Shown: piece by piece, positions 48,001 through 56,816 of the stretch | Position numbering within the stretch: the first letter of the stretch is position 1 | Layout: each line of letters begins with the position of its first letter | DNA from: an uncultured beta proteobacterium | Lineage (GTDB): Bacteria; Pseudomonadota; Gammaproteobacteria; Burkholderiales; Burkholderiaceae | Assembly: GCA_903935355.1 (NCBI GenBank) | Contig: CAIZRK010000013.1 | Location: 1-64,000 of the forward strand | Reading direction: 5' to 3' | Length of the DNA: 64,000 nucleotides | Made by a program: the position numbers and the translations under genes | Notes under the pieces: generated by a model | What the model was told of the DNA's origin: nothing | The model's database searches: none | Seen by the model: the letters and a program-made list of their open reading frames with translations, nothing else

Positions 48001-48569
48001 GCTCTAGCTCTAATAAACTAGTGATTCTTGATCGCGATGGTGTGATCAATGAAGATCGGGACGATTATGTTAAATCTTGCGCAGAATGGGTTCCTTTGCC
48101 TGGCAGCTTAGAGGCCATTGCCCTACTTAATCAAGCCGGTTATCAAATTGCGATTGCCACCAATCAATCTGGCTTAGCGCGTGGCTACTTCAGCATCAAC
48201 GATCTACATGCCATGCATAGCAAAATGGAAAAGCTGCTAAAACCATTGGGCGGTCATGTAGATAGCATCTTCTTTTGCCCTCATGTTGATGCCAGCGGCT
48301 GCGATTGCCGTAAACCTCAACCTGGGCTCATGAAAGAAATTGCATTAAGGTATAAAAAAAATGACAGCACTACACCGCTCCTAGGAGTGCCAATTGTGGG
48401 CGATTCTTTACGCGACCTTCAAGCTGGCATCGTACTAGGCGCCACTCCTCATTTAGTATTAACTGGAAAAGGCAAGCAAACCTTGGTAAAAGGAAATTTA
48501 CCAGAAGGTACACATATTCATAAAGATTTAATGGCGTTTGCTAATGCGCTTTTAAAAGATAAGGTTTAG
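47997..48569 (+). CDS. gmhB: D-glycero-beta-D-manno-heptose 1,7-bisphosphate 7-phosphatase
   Basis: GmhB removes the 7-phosphate in ADP-heptose synthesis for lipopolysaccharide. The 190-residue HAD phosphatase has the nucleophile motif DRDGVIN, ATNQSGLARGYF, the zinc-binding loop CPHVDASGCDC and the second acidic motif VGDSLRDLQAG. It sits between glyS (4-bp overlap) and plsC. waaF at 16578 uses the ADP-heptose this pathway produces. Confidence 0.94.
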   Translation: MSSSSNKLVILDRDGVINEDRDDYVKSCAEWVPLPGSLEAIALLNQAGYQIAIATNQSGLARGYFSINDLHAMHSKMEKLLKPLGGHVDSIFFCPHVDASGCDCRKPQPGLMKEIALRYKKNDSTTPLLGVPIVGDSLRDLQAGIVLGATPHLVLTGKGKQTLVKGNLPEGTHIHKDLMAFANALLKDKV

Positions 48570-48576
48570 AGCACAC

Positions 48577-49314
48577 ATGATTTATCTACGATCTTCCCTT
48601 TTCGTCCTTTTTTTACTGATCTTTACACCGATCTGGTCAGTGCTATGTATCTTGGTTTTTCCCTTTCTGAACCCTGAAAATCGCTACCGTTTTATTGGCC
48701 TGTGGAATAAGGTTGTCATTTGGATATTGCAGCCCCTTTGTGGAATTCGTTATGAATTTCGGGGGATGGAGAATATGCAAGCAGTTTTAGATCAACCTGT
48801 AGTTGTTCTGAGTAAACATCAATCTGCTTATGAAACGATTGCCTATATTGCTTTACTGCCAAAACAAGTTTGCTTTGTCTTTAAACGAGAATTACTCTGG
48901 ATTCCGTTCTTTGGCTGGGCTTTGGCTTTACTAAAAATGATTCACATTAATCGCAATAGCAAAGAAACTGCTGCGCTCTCTGTAGTCGGTCAAGGGCGCA
49001 AGCGCTTAAGTGAGGGTAAATGGATTTTGCTGTTCCCAGAAGGAACTAGAACTGGCACAGGGACCCATCAACCCTATAACAAAGGTGGCGCTAGACTTGC
49101 AAGCGCTACTGAAGCGATGGTCATTCCGATTGCCCATAATGCGGGTCGGTGCTGGCCTAAAAATAGTTTTCTAAAATACCCTGGTACTGTTATTTTTTCA
49201 ATTGGTCCTGCCATCAACTCTGTTGGAAAAACTGGCGGACAATTGCATCAAGAGGTTGAAAAATGGATTGAAGCCGAAATGCGAGTGATAGATCCAAAGG
49301 CCTATAAAGCCTAA
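48577..49314 (+). CDS. plsC: 1-acyl-sn-glycerol-3-phosphate acyltransferase
   Basis: PlsC acylates lysophosphatidic acid to phosphatidic acid at the inner membrane. The 245-residue protein has an N-terminal membrane helix and the four acyltransferase blocks: SKHQSAYET (block I), the RELLWIPFFGW region, LFPEGTRTGTG (block III) and VIPIAHNAG. Block I reads H-x4-E rather than the textbook H-x4-D. The 3' end overlaps convergent rsmA by 4 bp. Confidence 0.93.
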   Translation: MIYLRSSLFVLFLLIFTPIWSVLCILVFPFLNPENRYRFIGLWNKVVIWILQPLCGIRYEFRGMENMQAVLDQPVVVLSKHQSAYETIAYIALLPKQVCFVFKRELLWIPFFGWALALLKMIHINRNSKETAALSVVGQGRKRLSEGKWILLFPEGTRTGTGTHQPYNKGGARLASATEAMVIPIAHNAGRCWPKNSFLKYPGTVIFSIGPAINSVGKTGGQLHQEVEKWIEAEMRVIDPKAYKA

Positions 49315-50090
49315 GCTGATAAGATCTTAGCCCACTCTATATAGCGCTCCACCGAAATATCCTGGGCACGCGCTGTTAATTCAGGCTCGCTTAATGAAAG
49401 TCTTTGAGCATAAGCAGATAAGTTTGTCCGAAGCATTTTTCTTCTCTGAGAAAAAGCTGCTGCAACTACTTTCTCTAAAGCATGCCACTGCTTTTCATTC
49501 AAACTAAAATCTTTTCGTGGAATCATTCGCACTACTGCTGAATTTACCTTGGGTGCAGGTTCAAATGCTTCTGGCGGAACCTCTAAAACTAACTCCATGT
49601 GATAGCGTGCTTGTAACATCACAGAGAGCCTGCTGAACTCTGAACCCCCAGCCTTAGATACCATGCGCTCAACGACTTCGGCTTGCAACATGAATATCTG
49701 CTCATCAATAACAGCCGCTGCAGATACCAAATGAAACAGCAGTGGCGAAGAAATGTTATAAGGCAAATTACCAACTACTTTGCATAGGCCACTATTTTCT
49801 GGGCCAGATTTTGCCCATGCCAGAAAATCAAACTTAAGAGCATCTCCCTCAATTACCCTTAAACCTTTGAGGCTTTCTTGATTCCAATACGCAACCAAAT
49901 CTCGATCAATCTCCAAAAGATCCAAGTGATCCAGATTGCCCAATAAGGGCTTAGTCAGAGCGCCTAGGCCTGGGCCAATTTCAATCACATGCATATTTGC
50001 AGTAGGGTTGATTAAGGCAATAATCGAATAAATGACTCCAGAATCTTGGAGAAAATTTTGTCCAAAACGCTTGCGCGCGCGATGCATCAT
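49311..50090 (-). CDS. rsmA: 16S rRNA (adenine1518/1519-N6)-dimethyltransferase
   Basis: RsmA (KsgA) dimethylates two adenines near the 3' end of 16S rRNA, a late checkpoint in 30S assembly. The 259-residue SAM methyltransferase has RKRFGQNFLQD at the start, IEIGPGLGALT for SAM binding and the catalytic NLPYNISSPLLF. It overlaps pdxA by 4 bp and is the last gene of lptD-surA-pdxA-rsmA. Confidence 0.97.
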   Translation of the reverse strand: MMHRARKRFGQNFLQDSGVIYSIIALINPTANMHVIEIGPGLGALTKPLLGNLDHLDLLEIDRDLVAYWNQESLKGLRVIEGDALKFDFLAWAKSGPENSGLCKVVGNLPYNISSPLLFHLVSAAAVIDEQIFMLQAEVVERMVSKAGGSEFSRLSVMLQARYHMELVLEVPPEAFEPAPKVNSAVVRMIPRKDFSLNEKQWHALEKVVAAAFSQRRKMLRTNLSAYAQRLSLSEPELTARAQDISVERYIEWAKILSA

Positions 50091-51106
50091 GCGCTTGCTT
50101 TCTTGGAGTGCACTGCTAATTGATAAGCTAAGCGAAGAGACTCCAACATACTGCCGGAGTCTGCGATACCTTTACCAGCAATATCAAGCGCGGTGCCATG
50201 ATCAACTGATGTCCTAATAATGGGCAATCCTAAAGTTACATTTACTCCCCCACCAAACGTGACAAACTTAAATGGTGCAAGTCCTTGATCATGGTACATA
50301 GTGATAAATGTATCTACGTCTTCTAAAACCTCGGCATCAAACAGAGTATCTCCAGGATAAGGCCCGCTGACATTAATACCCAAATCTTTAGCCAATTCAA
50401 TCGCCGGAGCAATCACTTCAATCTCTTCACGACCCAAATACCCCGCCTCGCCTGCATGCGGATTAAGTCCAGCCACCCGAATAACCGGGCTAGGAATACC
50501 AAATAGATTCCGCATATCTTGGTCAACTATTTGGATAGTTTCTAAGATATGTATTTGATTTAAAGCTGCAGGCACCTCCTTTAAAGGGATGTGGGTTGTC
50601 ACCAATGCCACTCTGAGATGGGTATGTTTATTTAGACCCAGAAAGCCTGTGGGTAACACAGCACACAACATCATGACGACATGATTTACGCCACATCGCT
50701 GCGCCAGATATTCAGTATGGCCTGTAAAAAAACTGTTAGCGGTTGTAACTGCATCGTTAATCACACTCTTTTGAACTGGTGCGGTCACCATTGCATCAAA
50801 ACGTCCATCTAAGCAACCATCAATAGCAGTATTGAGCATGGTTAAGATATATGGAGCATTAACGGGGTTTAACTGGCCAGCAATGACTGGTGCCAAGAGT
50901 TTGACTGGCTCAATGCGTAGTCTATTAAATACCGCCTCGTTTACTGTCGGCAATGTGCATATAGCCGGATCACCAATTAAGGTGATGTGAGCGCTAGCTT
51001 GTTCACTTAAAAAGGTGATTGCAGCTGCAACAGATACCTCTGGACCAACACCCGCTGGTTCGCCAGAGCTAATAACTAAATTAACGAGGTCCGGTTGCGG
51101 GATCAT
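50087..51106 (-). CDS. pdxA: 4-hydroxythreonine-4-phosphate dehydrogenase
   Basis: PdxA oxidises 4-phosphohydroxy-L-threonine in pyridoxal phosphate synthesis. The 339-residue protein starts with VISSGEPAGVGPEV, has the metal-binding GHTEYLAQ and MYHDQGLAPFK histidines and RTSVDHGTALDIAG. Its start overlaps the end of surA by 26 bp, more than is usual, and no later start would keep the N-terminal strand. Confidence 0.96.
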   Translation of the reverse strand: MIPQPDLVNLVISSGEPAGVGPEVSVAAAITFLSEQASAHITLIGDPAICTLPTVNEAVFNRLRIEPVKLLAPVIAGQLNPVNAPYILTMLNTAIDGCLDGRFDAMVTAPVQKSVINDAVTTANSFFTGHTEYLAQRCGVNHVVMMLCAVLPTGFLGLNKHTHLRVALVTTHIPLKEVPAALNQIHILETIQIVDQDMRNLFGIPSPVIRVAGLNPHAGEAGYLGREEIEVIAPAIELAKDLGINVSGPYPGDTLFDAEVLEDVDTFITMYHDQGLAPFKFVTFGGGVNVTLGLPIIRTSVDHGTALDIAGKGIADSGSMLESLRLAYQLAVHSKKASA

Positions 51107-52532
51107 CAGCGTTAATAATCTTCACCGTAGCGGTATCACGCAATTCACGCATCCAATCTTGATAAGCTTGCTCGAATTTACGCTCACGTATAGCAGCTCT
51201 GGCAAATTGACGCTGCTTCTCTAATGTTAATTGTGCCTCGCGTCGCTCTAGAACCTGAATTAGATGCCAACCAAATTCTGTTTTAACAGGATTGCTGACT
51301 TCTCCAATTTGCAAACGGTTCATAGCTTGGTCAAACTCAGGAACTAAATCGCCAGGCCCCATCCAACCTAGATTACCGCCATTAGCAGCAGACCCATCTT
51401 CAGAGTATTTTTTTGCTAATTCACCAAAATCAGCCGTCTTAACGCGCACTTGATCGCGATAACCCGCCAAGCGTCTTTCTGCGTCTTGATCTGATAAGCC
51501 AGCCCGGCTTCGCAACAAAATATGGCGCGACAGCGTCTGTGTCACCATAATATTTTGAGGGGTTGTTGGTACAGATTCTGGTGGTGCTTGCTGCACTTCG
51601 GGTGCACCAGCAACTAAAGCCCTGCGATCTAAGACCTTAAGCACGTGATATCCAGCAGGACTCTTCACCACCGCATTGGCTACTTGTCCGCTACCCGTAT
51701 TACGAATGGCTTCATAAAATAATTGTGGCAAACGATCAGGGGTGCGATAACCCAACTCTTGAAACTTAATTTTTGGATTGTCTTTTGCTGCGATTGAACC
51801 TAATTGCAAGAAGTCAACTTCGCCACGCGCTTCTCGCAATAGCGCCTCTGCTTTTTTCTTGGCCTCAGCTTGCGCTCCTGCACCTGCATTAGCATCAGCA
51901 GGAATAAAGATTTGTGCAACATCAATTTCTTCTGGGGCACCCTTTACAGCAGGAACTGAGCGAGGAGTCCCGCCGCCTGACATTGCACGATTACGGTCGG
52001 TAATGAAATTATCAATTTCTGCATCGGAGATTTTAATCTTGCCCTCTACCTCACGCTCACGATAACGGCTGATCACAATATCATCACGCAACATCTGCCG
52101 ATAGCGCTCGTAACTACTTCCAGTAGCTTCAATCTTTACCTTCAATTCAGCAAGATTCAATTTATTTTTTGCAGCAATATCTCCAATGATTCTATCTAAC
52201 TCTTTATTGGTAATAATGACACCGTCTTGTTCTGCATTTTGCAATTGTATTTTTTCAAGGATTAACCGCTCCATCACCGTCTTACGCAAGGTAGGACCAT
52301 CAGGCAGTTTTGTGCCTTGCTTTTGTAATGCAGCAATACGATCATCAATTTCTTTACGGGTAACGTAGCCCGTATTGACTACTGCTGCTACCCCATCAAT
52401 ATTTCGTATTTTATTATCAGTGCTAATAGGCGTTTTAGAGCTATCTTGCGCAAAAGCAAAACTTGATAACAAAGTTGCACCCGCCAATAGGATAAAAGCA
52501 AGCGTTTGTCTGTCTATATTCCTACGCGTCAT
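51081..52532 (-). CDS. surA: Periplasmic chaperone / peptidyl-prolyl isomerase SurA
   Basis: SurA escorts outer-membrane proteins, including LptD, through the periplasm. The 483-residue protein has a signal peptide ending SSFAFAQ, an N-terminal chaperone domain, two parvulin domains (about residues 195-300 and 325-435, the second with HILLRSRAG, GGNLGWMGPGDLVPEFDQAM and FGWHLIQVLERR) and a C-terminal helix. It is 4 bp overlapped with lptD, its best-known client. Confidence 0.95.
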   Translation of the reverse strand: MTRRNIDRQTLAFILLAGATLLSSFAFAQDSSKTPISTDNKIRNIDGVAAVVNTGYVTRKEIDDRIAALQKQGTKLPDGPTLRKTVMERLILEKIQLQNAEQDGVIITNKELDRIIGDIAAKNKLNLAELKVKIEATGSSYERYRQMLRDDIVISRYREREVEGKIKISDAEIDNFITDRNRAMSGGGTPRSVPAVKGAPEEIDVAQIFIPADANAGAGAQAEAKKKAEALLREARGEVDFLQLGSIAAKDNPKIKFQELGYRTPDRLPQLFYEAIRNTGSGQVANAVVKSPAGYHVLKVLDRRALVAGAPEVQQAPPESVPTTPQNIMVTQTLSRHILLRSRAGLSDQDAERRLAGYRDQVRVKTADFGELAKKYSEDGSAANGGNLGWMGPGDLVPEFDQAMNRLQIGEVSNPVKTEFGWHLIQVLERREAQLTLEKQRQFARAAIRERKFEQAYQDWMRELRDTATVKIINADDPATGPR

Positions 52533-55060
52533 TGATAGTTCTCATATGTTGAAGGTGGTATAGGCTTAGAAGTAGGCATATATCCGGGAACATTTAGCTT
52601 CATGATATCAACTGGATTGCTTCCAGCGCTACCAAAGCCCCTAAATTCTATTTGGAAGAGCACTTGGGTGGTGGTAATTTGGGTGGTATTCATCACCTGA
52701 GAGTAGGCACCACGAAAGGTCCAGCAATCTCGCATCCACTCTAAAGCTACTAGGGTATTTAAGGTTTTGGTGGTTAAAGCGTCATAACCCCAACGGCCCA
52801 ATACTGATACTTCTCGAGTTATCGGCCATTGCCCAGAGATGTTGTACTGGTCAGTGGTGGTTTGAGCTAAAGTACCTGTGGAATTGTTTTGTATGGAAGG
52901 CTGGGTTGGGGGAGACCAAACATTGCGATATCCAAAGTTCAAGCTTCTACCAGGGGTGGGTCGCCAGCTCCCGCCTACAGTCGTTTGCACAAACTTGTTT
53001 AATTGGGTGTTGTATTGCCCAAACATATCAGCACTAAAGTTACCGAGCAAACGCACTGAAGCGGAGCCCAGGGTATCTGAATAGGTGGTTGGGTTGGCAA
53101 TCGTGCCATTTAAACCGACCCGCTGCCCTGTAAGGTCTTGACGTTGAGCCACGGTCACATTTGCTCGCTCTGCCCCTGTATTGGCCTCAATCATACGGCT
53201 CGTAATGCCGCCGGTTATCTTATTATTATCCGCTATTCGATCATTACCAACAAAGGTATTTTCACTAAAGATTTGACTCACGCCAAAGCCGGCATCGGCA
53301 GTATCAAATAAAGGGGTATTAGCCTGACTTTGGAATGGGGTGAACACATAAAATGCCCTTGGCTCCATGGTGAGCAACATATCCCGCCCAAAGAAACCTT
53401 TTAGCTCAGCCGCCTCTCTTTCAAAGGCCAAGCCAGAATCCAAACTAAACGTTGGTATGGTGAAGCCTTGGGCTGGTGGAGTGCCGTTATTGGCGGCAAA
53501 GGGGGTGGCATTGTAGGTATTTGACTGAAAACTCACTTTTGGGGTGATGTAGTAGCCCGGAGTAATTTTCGGCAAAGACATGGCACCCTTCACTACCGTT
53601 CTATCGGCTTGACTATAAGCGCCAGGGGCTGTAGCAGCTAAATTACTCTGTATGTTGTATGCAAAACGGGTGTAATCCGTTGAAAAAGTGGTGACTGGAC
53701 CTGTTGGTAATGCTAGATACTTACCGCTTGCATCTGAGACTGTGGGCGTAAGTAGGCTACTGTAACTCGCATTTACATTGGGCAAAATATTGTATGGAGA
53801 TTGCACAGTTACCGTAGGATCTGGTTGCAAGGTCTGAAAGGTTGTCGCTTTTGCAGAAACATTCCAGTTGCCCAAACCGCCCGTCAAATTTTTCATCGTT
53901 CCAATCTCTTGGCGGAACTGGTTAGTGACAGCACCAGCAATACTTTGAGAAAAGTCCGTGGGGTACAGATTGTCTGAGACGCGAGCGACGTTCGCATATC
54001 CCGTCCAAGAGCCCGGCAAAGGTATTCCGCCAGGTCCTAGTCCGCCAGTAAAGGATTGACGCTGCTGCCAGTCGTAACGCCAGCGATCCGTACCTGCTTT
54101 CTTATCATAAGGCAAGTAATCTCCCCCTATCGTGCCAGTATATAAAGGGTCTAAAAATTGGTATTTGGCCCCTAGTTGAACACCCCGTTGACCCATGACT
54201 CGAGGGATTAAAAGTAAATCTCGATTGGGCGCAATATTGACGTAATACGGCTGAGTTACATCAATCCCGTTATTGGAGTTATAACCAGCTACTGGTGAAA
54301 GTATCCCGGAGCGACGCTGACTCGTAGTGGGCAAGCTGAAGTACGGAGCATAGGCAATTGGCACATCAAAAAACCGCATCACACCATGTGTTCCAACCAT
54401 CTCTTTTTGTTCATTATCAATTTCTAGCGTGTTGGCCGTGAAATACCAATCTAAATTTTCAGGAGTGCAGGTGGTATAGGTCGCTTTGTCAAAAACAAAT
54501 ACATCAGAATTTTCAATCGTTAATTTTTTCGCATTACCAGTGGCACGATTATCTCGAAGCTCATAAGTAAGCGTTTCCATTTCACCTTCACGTGCATCGA
54601 CTTTAAACTTGGCCTTTGGCCCTTTAAAGGTGGCATTACCTTTTGATAGCTCTGCATTGCCCACTAAATTTGCTACATCAGAATCTGGATCATATTTAAT
54701 TTCATCAGCCTTCATCACTGCCCCATTACGGCGAATTTGTGCGCGCCCTTTTAAACGCATTTCGCGATCAACGATTCCATCAATCGAATCGCTTGAGGTA
54801 AATGTCAGCGCCTTACCATCAGCAATCGGTTGACCAACCCGTAATTGATCGTCTAATTTAAGAACCGTTACCCCACCACGATCTGGTATTAAAACCGTAT
54901 TTTGTGCTTTATTGGGATCGCTTAGGGCAGGCAAAGGAGCGGGTGCTTGGGCAACAACTGAGGGAGCAAATTGCGACAATACAACCCCCATCATGAAGCG
55001 CAGGGTGACAGCTAAAAAAAGAGGGGCGCAAAAGCCGGCGCGACGGCGATAATGACTCAT
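52529..55060 (-). CDS. lptD: LPS-assembly protein LptD
   Basis: LptD is the outer-membrane beta barrel that, with LptE, places lipopolysaccharide on the cell surface. The 843-residue protein has a signal peptide (about the first 39 residues), an N-terminal OstA/LptA-like jellyroll with GDAEYD-type repeats (RNGAVMKADEIKYDPDSD), and a long barrel with many tyrosine-ended strands. The ATG overlaps the possible first ATG of divergent amgK by 9 bp. A TATAAT box on the minus strand at 55083-55078 could serve it. Confidence 0.95.
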   Translation of the reverse strand: MSHYRRRAGFCAPLFLAVTLRFMMGVVLSQFAPSVVAQAPAPLPALSDPNKAQNTVLIPDRGGVTVLKLDDQLRVGQPIADGKALTFTSSDSIDGIVDREMRLKGRAQIRRNGAVMKADEIKYDPDSDVANLVGNAELSKGNATFKGPKAKFKVDAREGEMETLTYELRDNRATGNAKKLTIENSDVFVFDKATYTTCTPENLDWYFTANTLEIDNEQKEMVGTHGVMRFFDVPIAYAPYFSLPTTSQRRSGILSPVAGYNSNNGIDVTQPYYVNIAPNRDLLLIPRVMGQRGVQLGAKYQFLDPLYTGTIGGDYLPYDKKAGTDRWRYDWQQRQSFTGGLGPGGIPLPGSWTGYANVARVSDNLYPTDFSQSIAGAVTNQFRQEIGTMKNLTGGLGNWNVSAKATTFQTLQPDPTVTVQSPYNILPNVNASYSSLLTPTVSDASGKYLALPTGPVTTFSTDYTRFAYNIQSNLAATAPGAYSQADRTVVKGAMSLPKITPGYYITPKVSFQSNTYNATPFAANNGTPPAQGFTIPTFSLDSGLAFEREAAELKGFFGRDMLLTMEPRAFYVFTPFQSQANTPLFDTADAGFGVSQIFSENTFVGNDRIADNNKITGGITSRMIEANTGAERANVTVAQRQDLTGQRVGLNGTIANPTTYSDTLGSASVRLLGNFSADMFGQYNTQLNKFVQTTVGGSWRPTPGRSLNFGYRNVWSPPTQPSIQNNSTGTLAQTTTDQYNISGQWPITREVSVLGRWGYDALTTKTLNTLVALEWMRDCWTFRGAYSQVMNTTQITTTQVLFQIEFRGFGSAGSNPVDIMKLNVPGYMPTSKPIPPSTYENYQ

Positions 55061-55093
55061 AGTTCCAGACCCGCCTTATTATACGAATCGACC

Positions 55094-56089
55094 ATGATTG
55101 ACTCTCGCTTAGACACCCTCCGTAATTGGCTAATAGGCCTCAAACCTAGCTGGCAGTTAGATCTCCTCACTTTAGCCCCTGCCTCGGCAGATGCCAGCTT
55201 TCGACGTTATTTTAGGGTTGAGTCAAAAAACCCTGATTTTGGGACTTTCATTGTGATGGATGCCCCACCCCAACATGAGCCCTTAGATGCCTTTATTCTG
55301 GTTGATGGATTATTCGCTGCGGCCGGTCTAAACGTCCCTCAAATTTTGGAACAAAACCTTGCTGATGGCTTTCTCTTGCTCAGTGACTTGGGCAATAAAA
55401 CTTACTTGGTAGAACTCAATAATGAAACTGCAGATCACCTCTATCAAGATGCTACCTATGCTTTAGTGCAAATGCAATTAGCAAGCAAACCAGATGTCTT
55501 GCCAAACTATGATCAAGCACTCTTGCAACGTGAATTAGATTTATTCCCCGAGTGGTACTTGCAGAAACATTTACATATCGAATTAACAGAACTGCAAAAT
55601 TCTCAAATCAAACAAGCGTTTGAACTCATTATTCAAAACAACCTATCTCAGGCAAAAGTCTACGTCCATCGTGACTTTCATTCACGCAATCTCATGGTAA
55701 CTAAGAAAAATAATCCTGGAGTACTCGATTTTCAGGATGCGGTCTATGGACCAATCACTTATGATGCGTCCTCTTTATGGCGCGATGCTTATATTGCATG
55801 GCCAGAAGAAAGGGTGATTGATTGGGTGATTAAATTTTGGGAATCTGGTCGTAAAGCAGGGCTGCCAATGCTAGATGATTTTGGTCAATTTTATCGTGAC
55901 TTTGAATGGATGGGATTGCAACGTCACCTTAAGGTGCTAGGTATTTTTGCAAGGCTTTATCATCGTGATGGCAAAGACGCTTATCTCAAAGATATCCCCT
56001 TGGTATTGCAATACGCCATTACTACTGCGAATCGCTATATTGAATTAAAACCTCTAGCGCGAATTTTAGAATCCACTCGCATTACCTAA
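55094..56089 (+). CDS. amgK: N-acetylmuramate/N-acetylglucosamine kinase AmgK (aminoglycoside phosphotransferase fold)
   Basis: AmgK phosphorylates N-acetylmuramic acid at C1 so that recycled peptidoglycan sugar can be returned to UDP-MurNAc. The kinase has the Brenner motif HRDFHSRN and the metal aspartate in LDFQDAVYGP, with murU directly downstream as expected. I give the ATG at 55094 (331 residues); an upstream ATG at 55052 would give 345 residues and run into the lptD start. Neither start has a clear ribosome site. Confidence 0.85.
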   Translation: MIDSRLDTLRNWLIGLKPSWQLDLLTLAPASADASFRRYFRVESKNPDFGTFIVMDAPPQHEPLDAFILVDGLFAAAGLNVPQILEQNLADGFLLLSDLGNKTYLVELNNETADHLYQDATYALVQMQLASKPDVLPNYDQALLQRELDLFPEWYLQKHLHIELTELQNSQIKQAFELIIQNNLSQAKVYVHRDFHSRNLMVTKKNNPGVLDFQDAVYGPITYDASSLWRDAYIAWPEERVIDWVIKFWESGRKAGLPMLDDFGQFYRDFEWMGLQRHLKVLGIFARLYHRDGKDAYLKDIPLVLQYAITTANRYIELKPLARILESTRIT

Positions 56090-56090
56090 A

Positions 56091-56816
56091 ATGACTCAGA
56101 GCGCCACCTTAATTCCACCCCCCTGTCTCTTGCTTGCAGCAGGTAGAGGTGAGCGCATGCGTCCACTAACTGATGAGCTGCCAAAACCCCTGCTGCTGGT
56201 TAACAATAAATCTCTGCTAGCTTGGCATTTAGAAGCTCTCGCAAAGGCGGGAATCAATAAAGTGGTGATTAATCATGCGTGGCTAGGACAAAAGATCGAA
56301 GAGACCCTAGGTAATGGCAATCAATATGGACTCAAAATCACCTACTCTCCCGAAAAAAAGGCCTTAGAGACAGCAGGGGGCATTCGCAAGGCGCTTCCTT
56401 TGATAAATCCAAGCGATTATTTTTTAGTAATCAATGGCGATGTCTTTTGCCCGAATTTTCCGATCTTTGAGCTGATTGACAAACTAGTTGCGATTCGAAA
56501 GAATCCAAATACCCTGTTGGCTCACTTAGTCATGGTCCCAAATCCCATTGCACACCCTGCTGGGGACTTTTATCTCAAAGATTCTCAGATCTCTGATCAT
56601 CCCTTAGATGGTGCTGAAAAGCTGACTTTCTCGGGCATCGGCCTGTATCACCAAAGCCTATTTAAACAACTAGAATTAGATATTCCTGTAAAGCTAGCGC
56701 CTCTACTAAGAGAGGCAATGGCTGAAAATAGGGTCTCTGGTGAAAAATATACAGGACCATGGCACGATGTAGGGACGCCCCAACGATTACAAGAGCTCAA
56801 TGCAGCAAATGAATAA
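56091..56816 (+). CDS. murU: N-acetylmuramate alpha-1-phosphate uridylyltransferase MurU
   Basis: MurU makes UDP-MurNAc from MurNAc-1-phosphate and UTP, skipping the fosfomycin-sensitive MurA step. The 241-residue nucleotidyltransferase begins LLAAGRGERMRPLTDELPKPLL, the sugar-nucleotide signature, and has VINGDVF for metal binding. It begins 1 bp after the amgK stop. A glucose-1-phosphate thymidylyl-type enzyme would look similar, but the amgK pairing decides the call. Confidence 0.88.
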   Translation: MTQSATLIPPPCLLLAAGRGERMRPLTDELPKPLLLVNNKSLLAWHLEALAKAGINKVVINHAWLGQKIEETLGNGNQYGLKITYSPEKKALETAGGIRKALPLINPSDYFLVINGDVFCPNFPIFELIDKLVAIRKNPNTLLAHLVMVPNPIAHPAGDFYLKDSQISDHPLDGAEKLTFSGIGLYHQSLFKQLELDIPVKLAPLLREAMAENRVSGEKYTGPWHDVGTPQRLQELNAANE

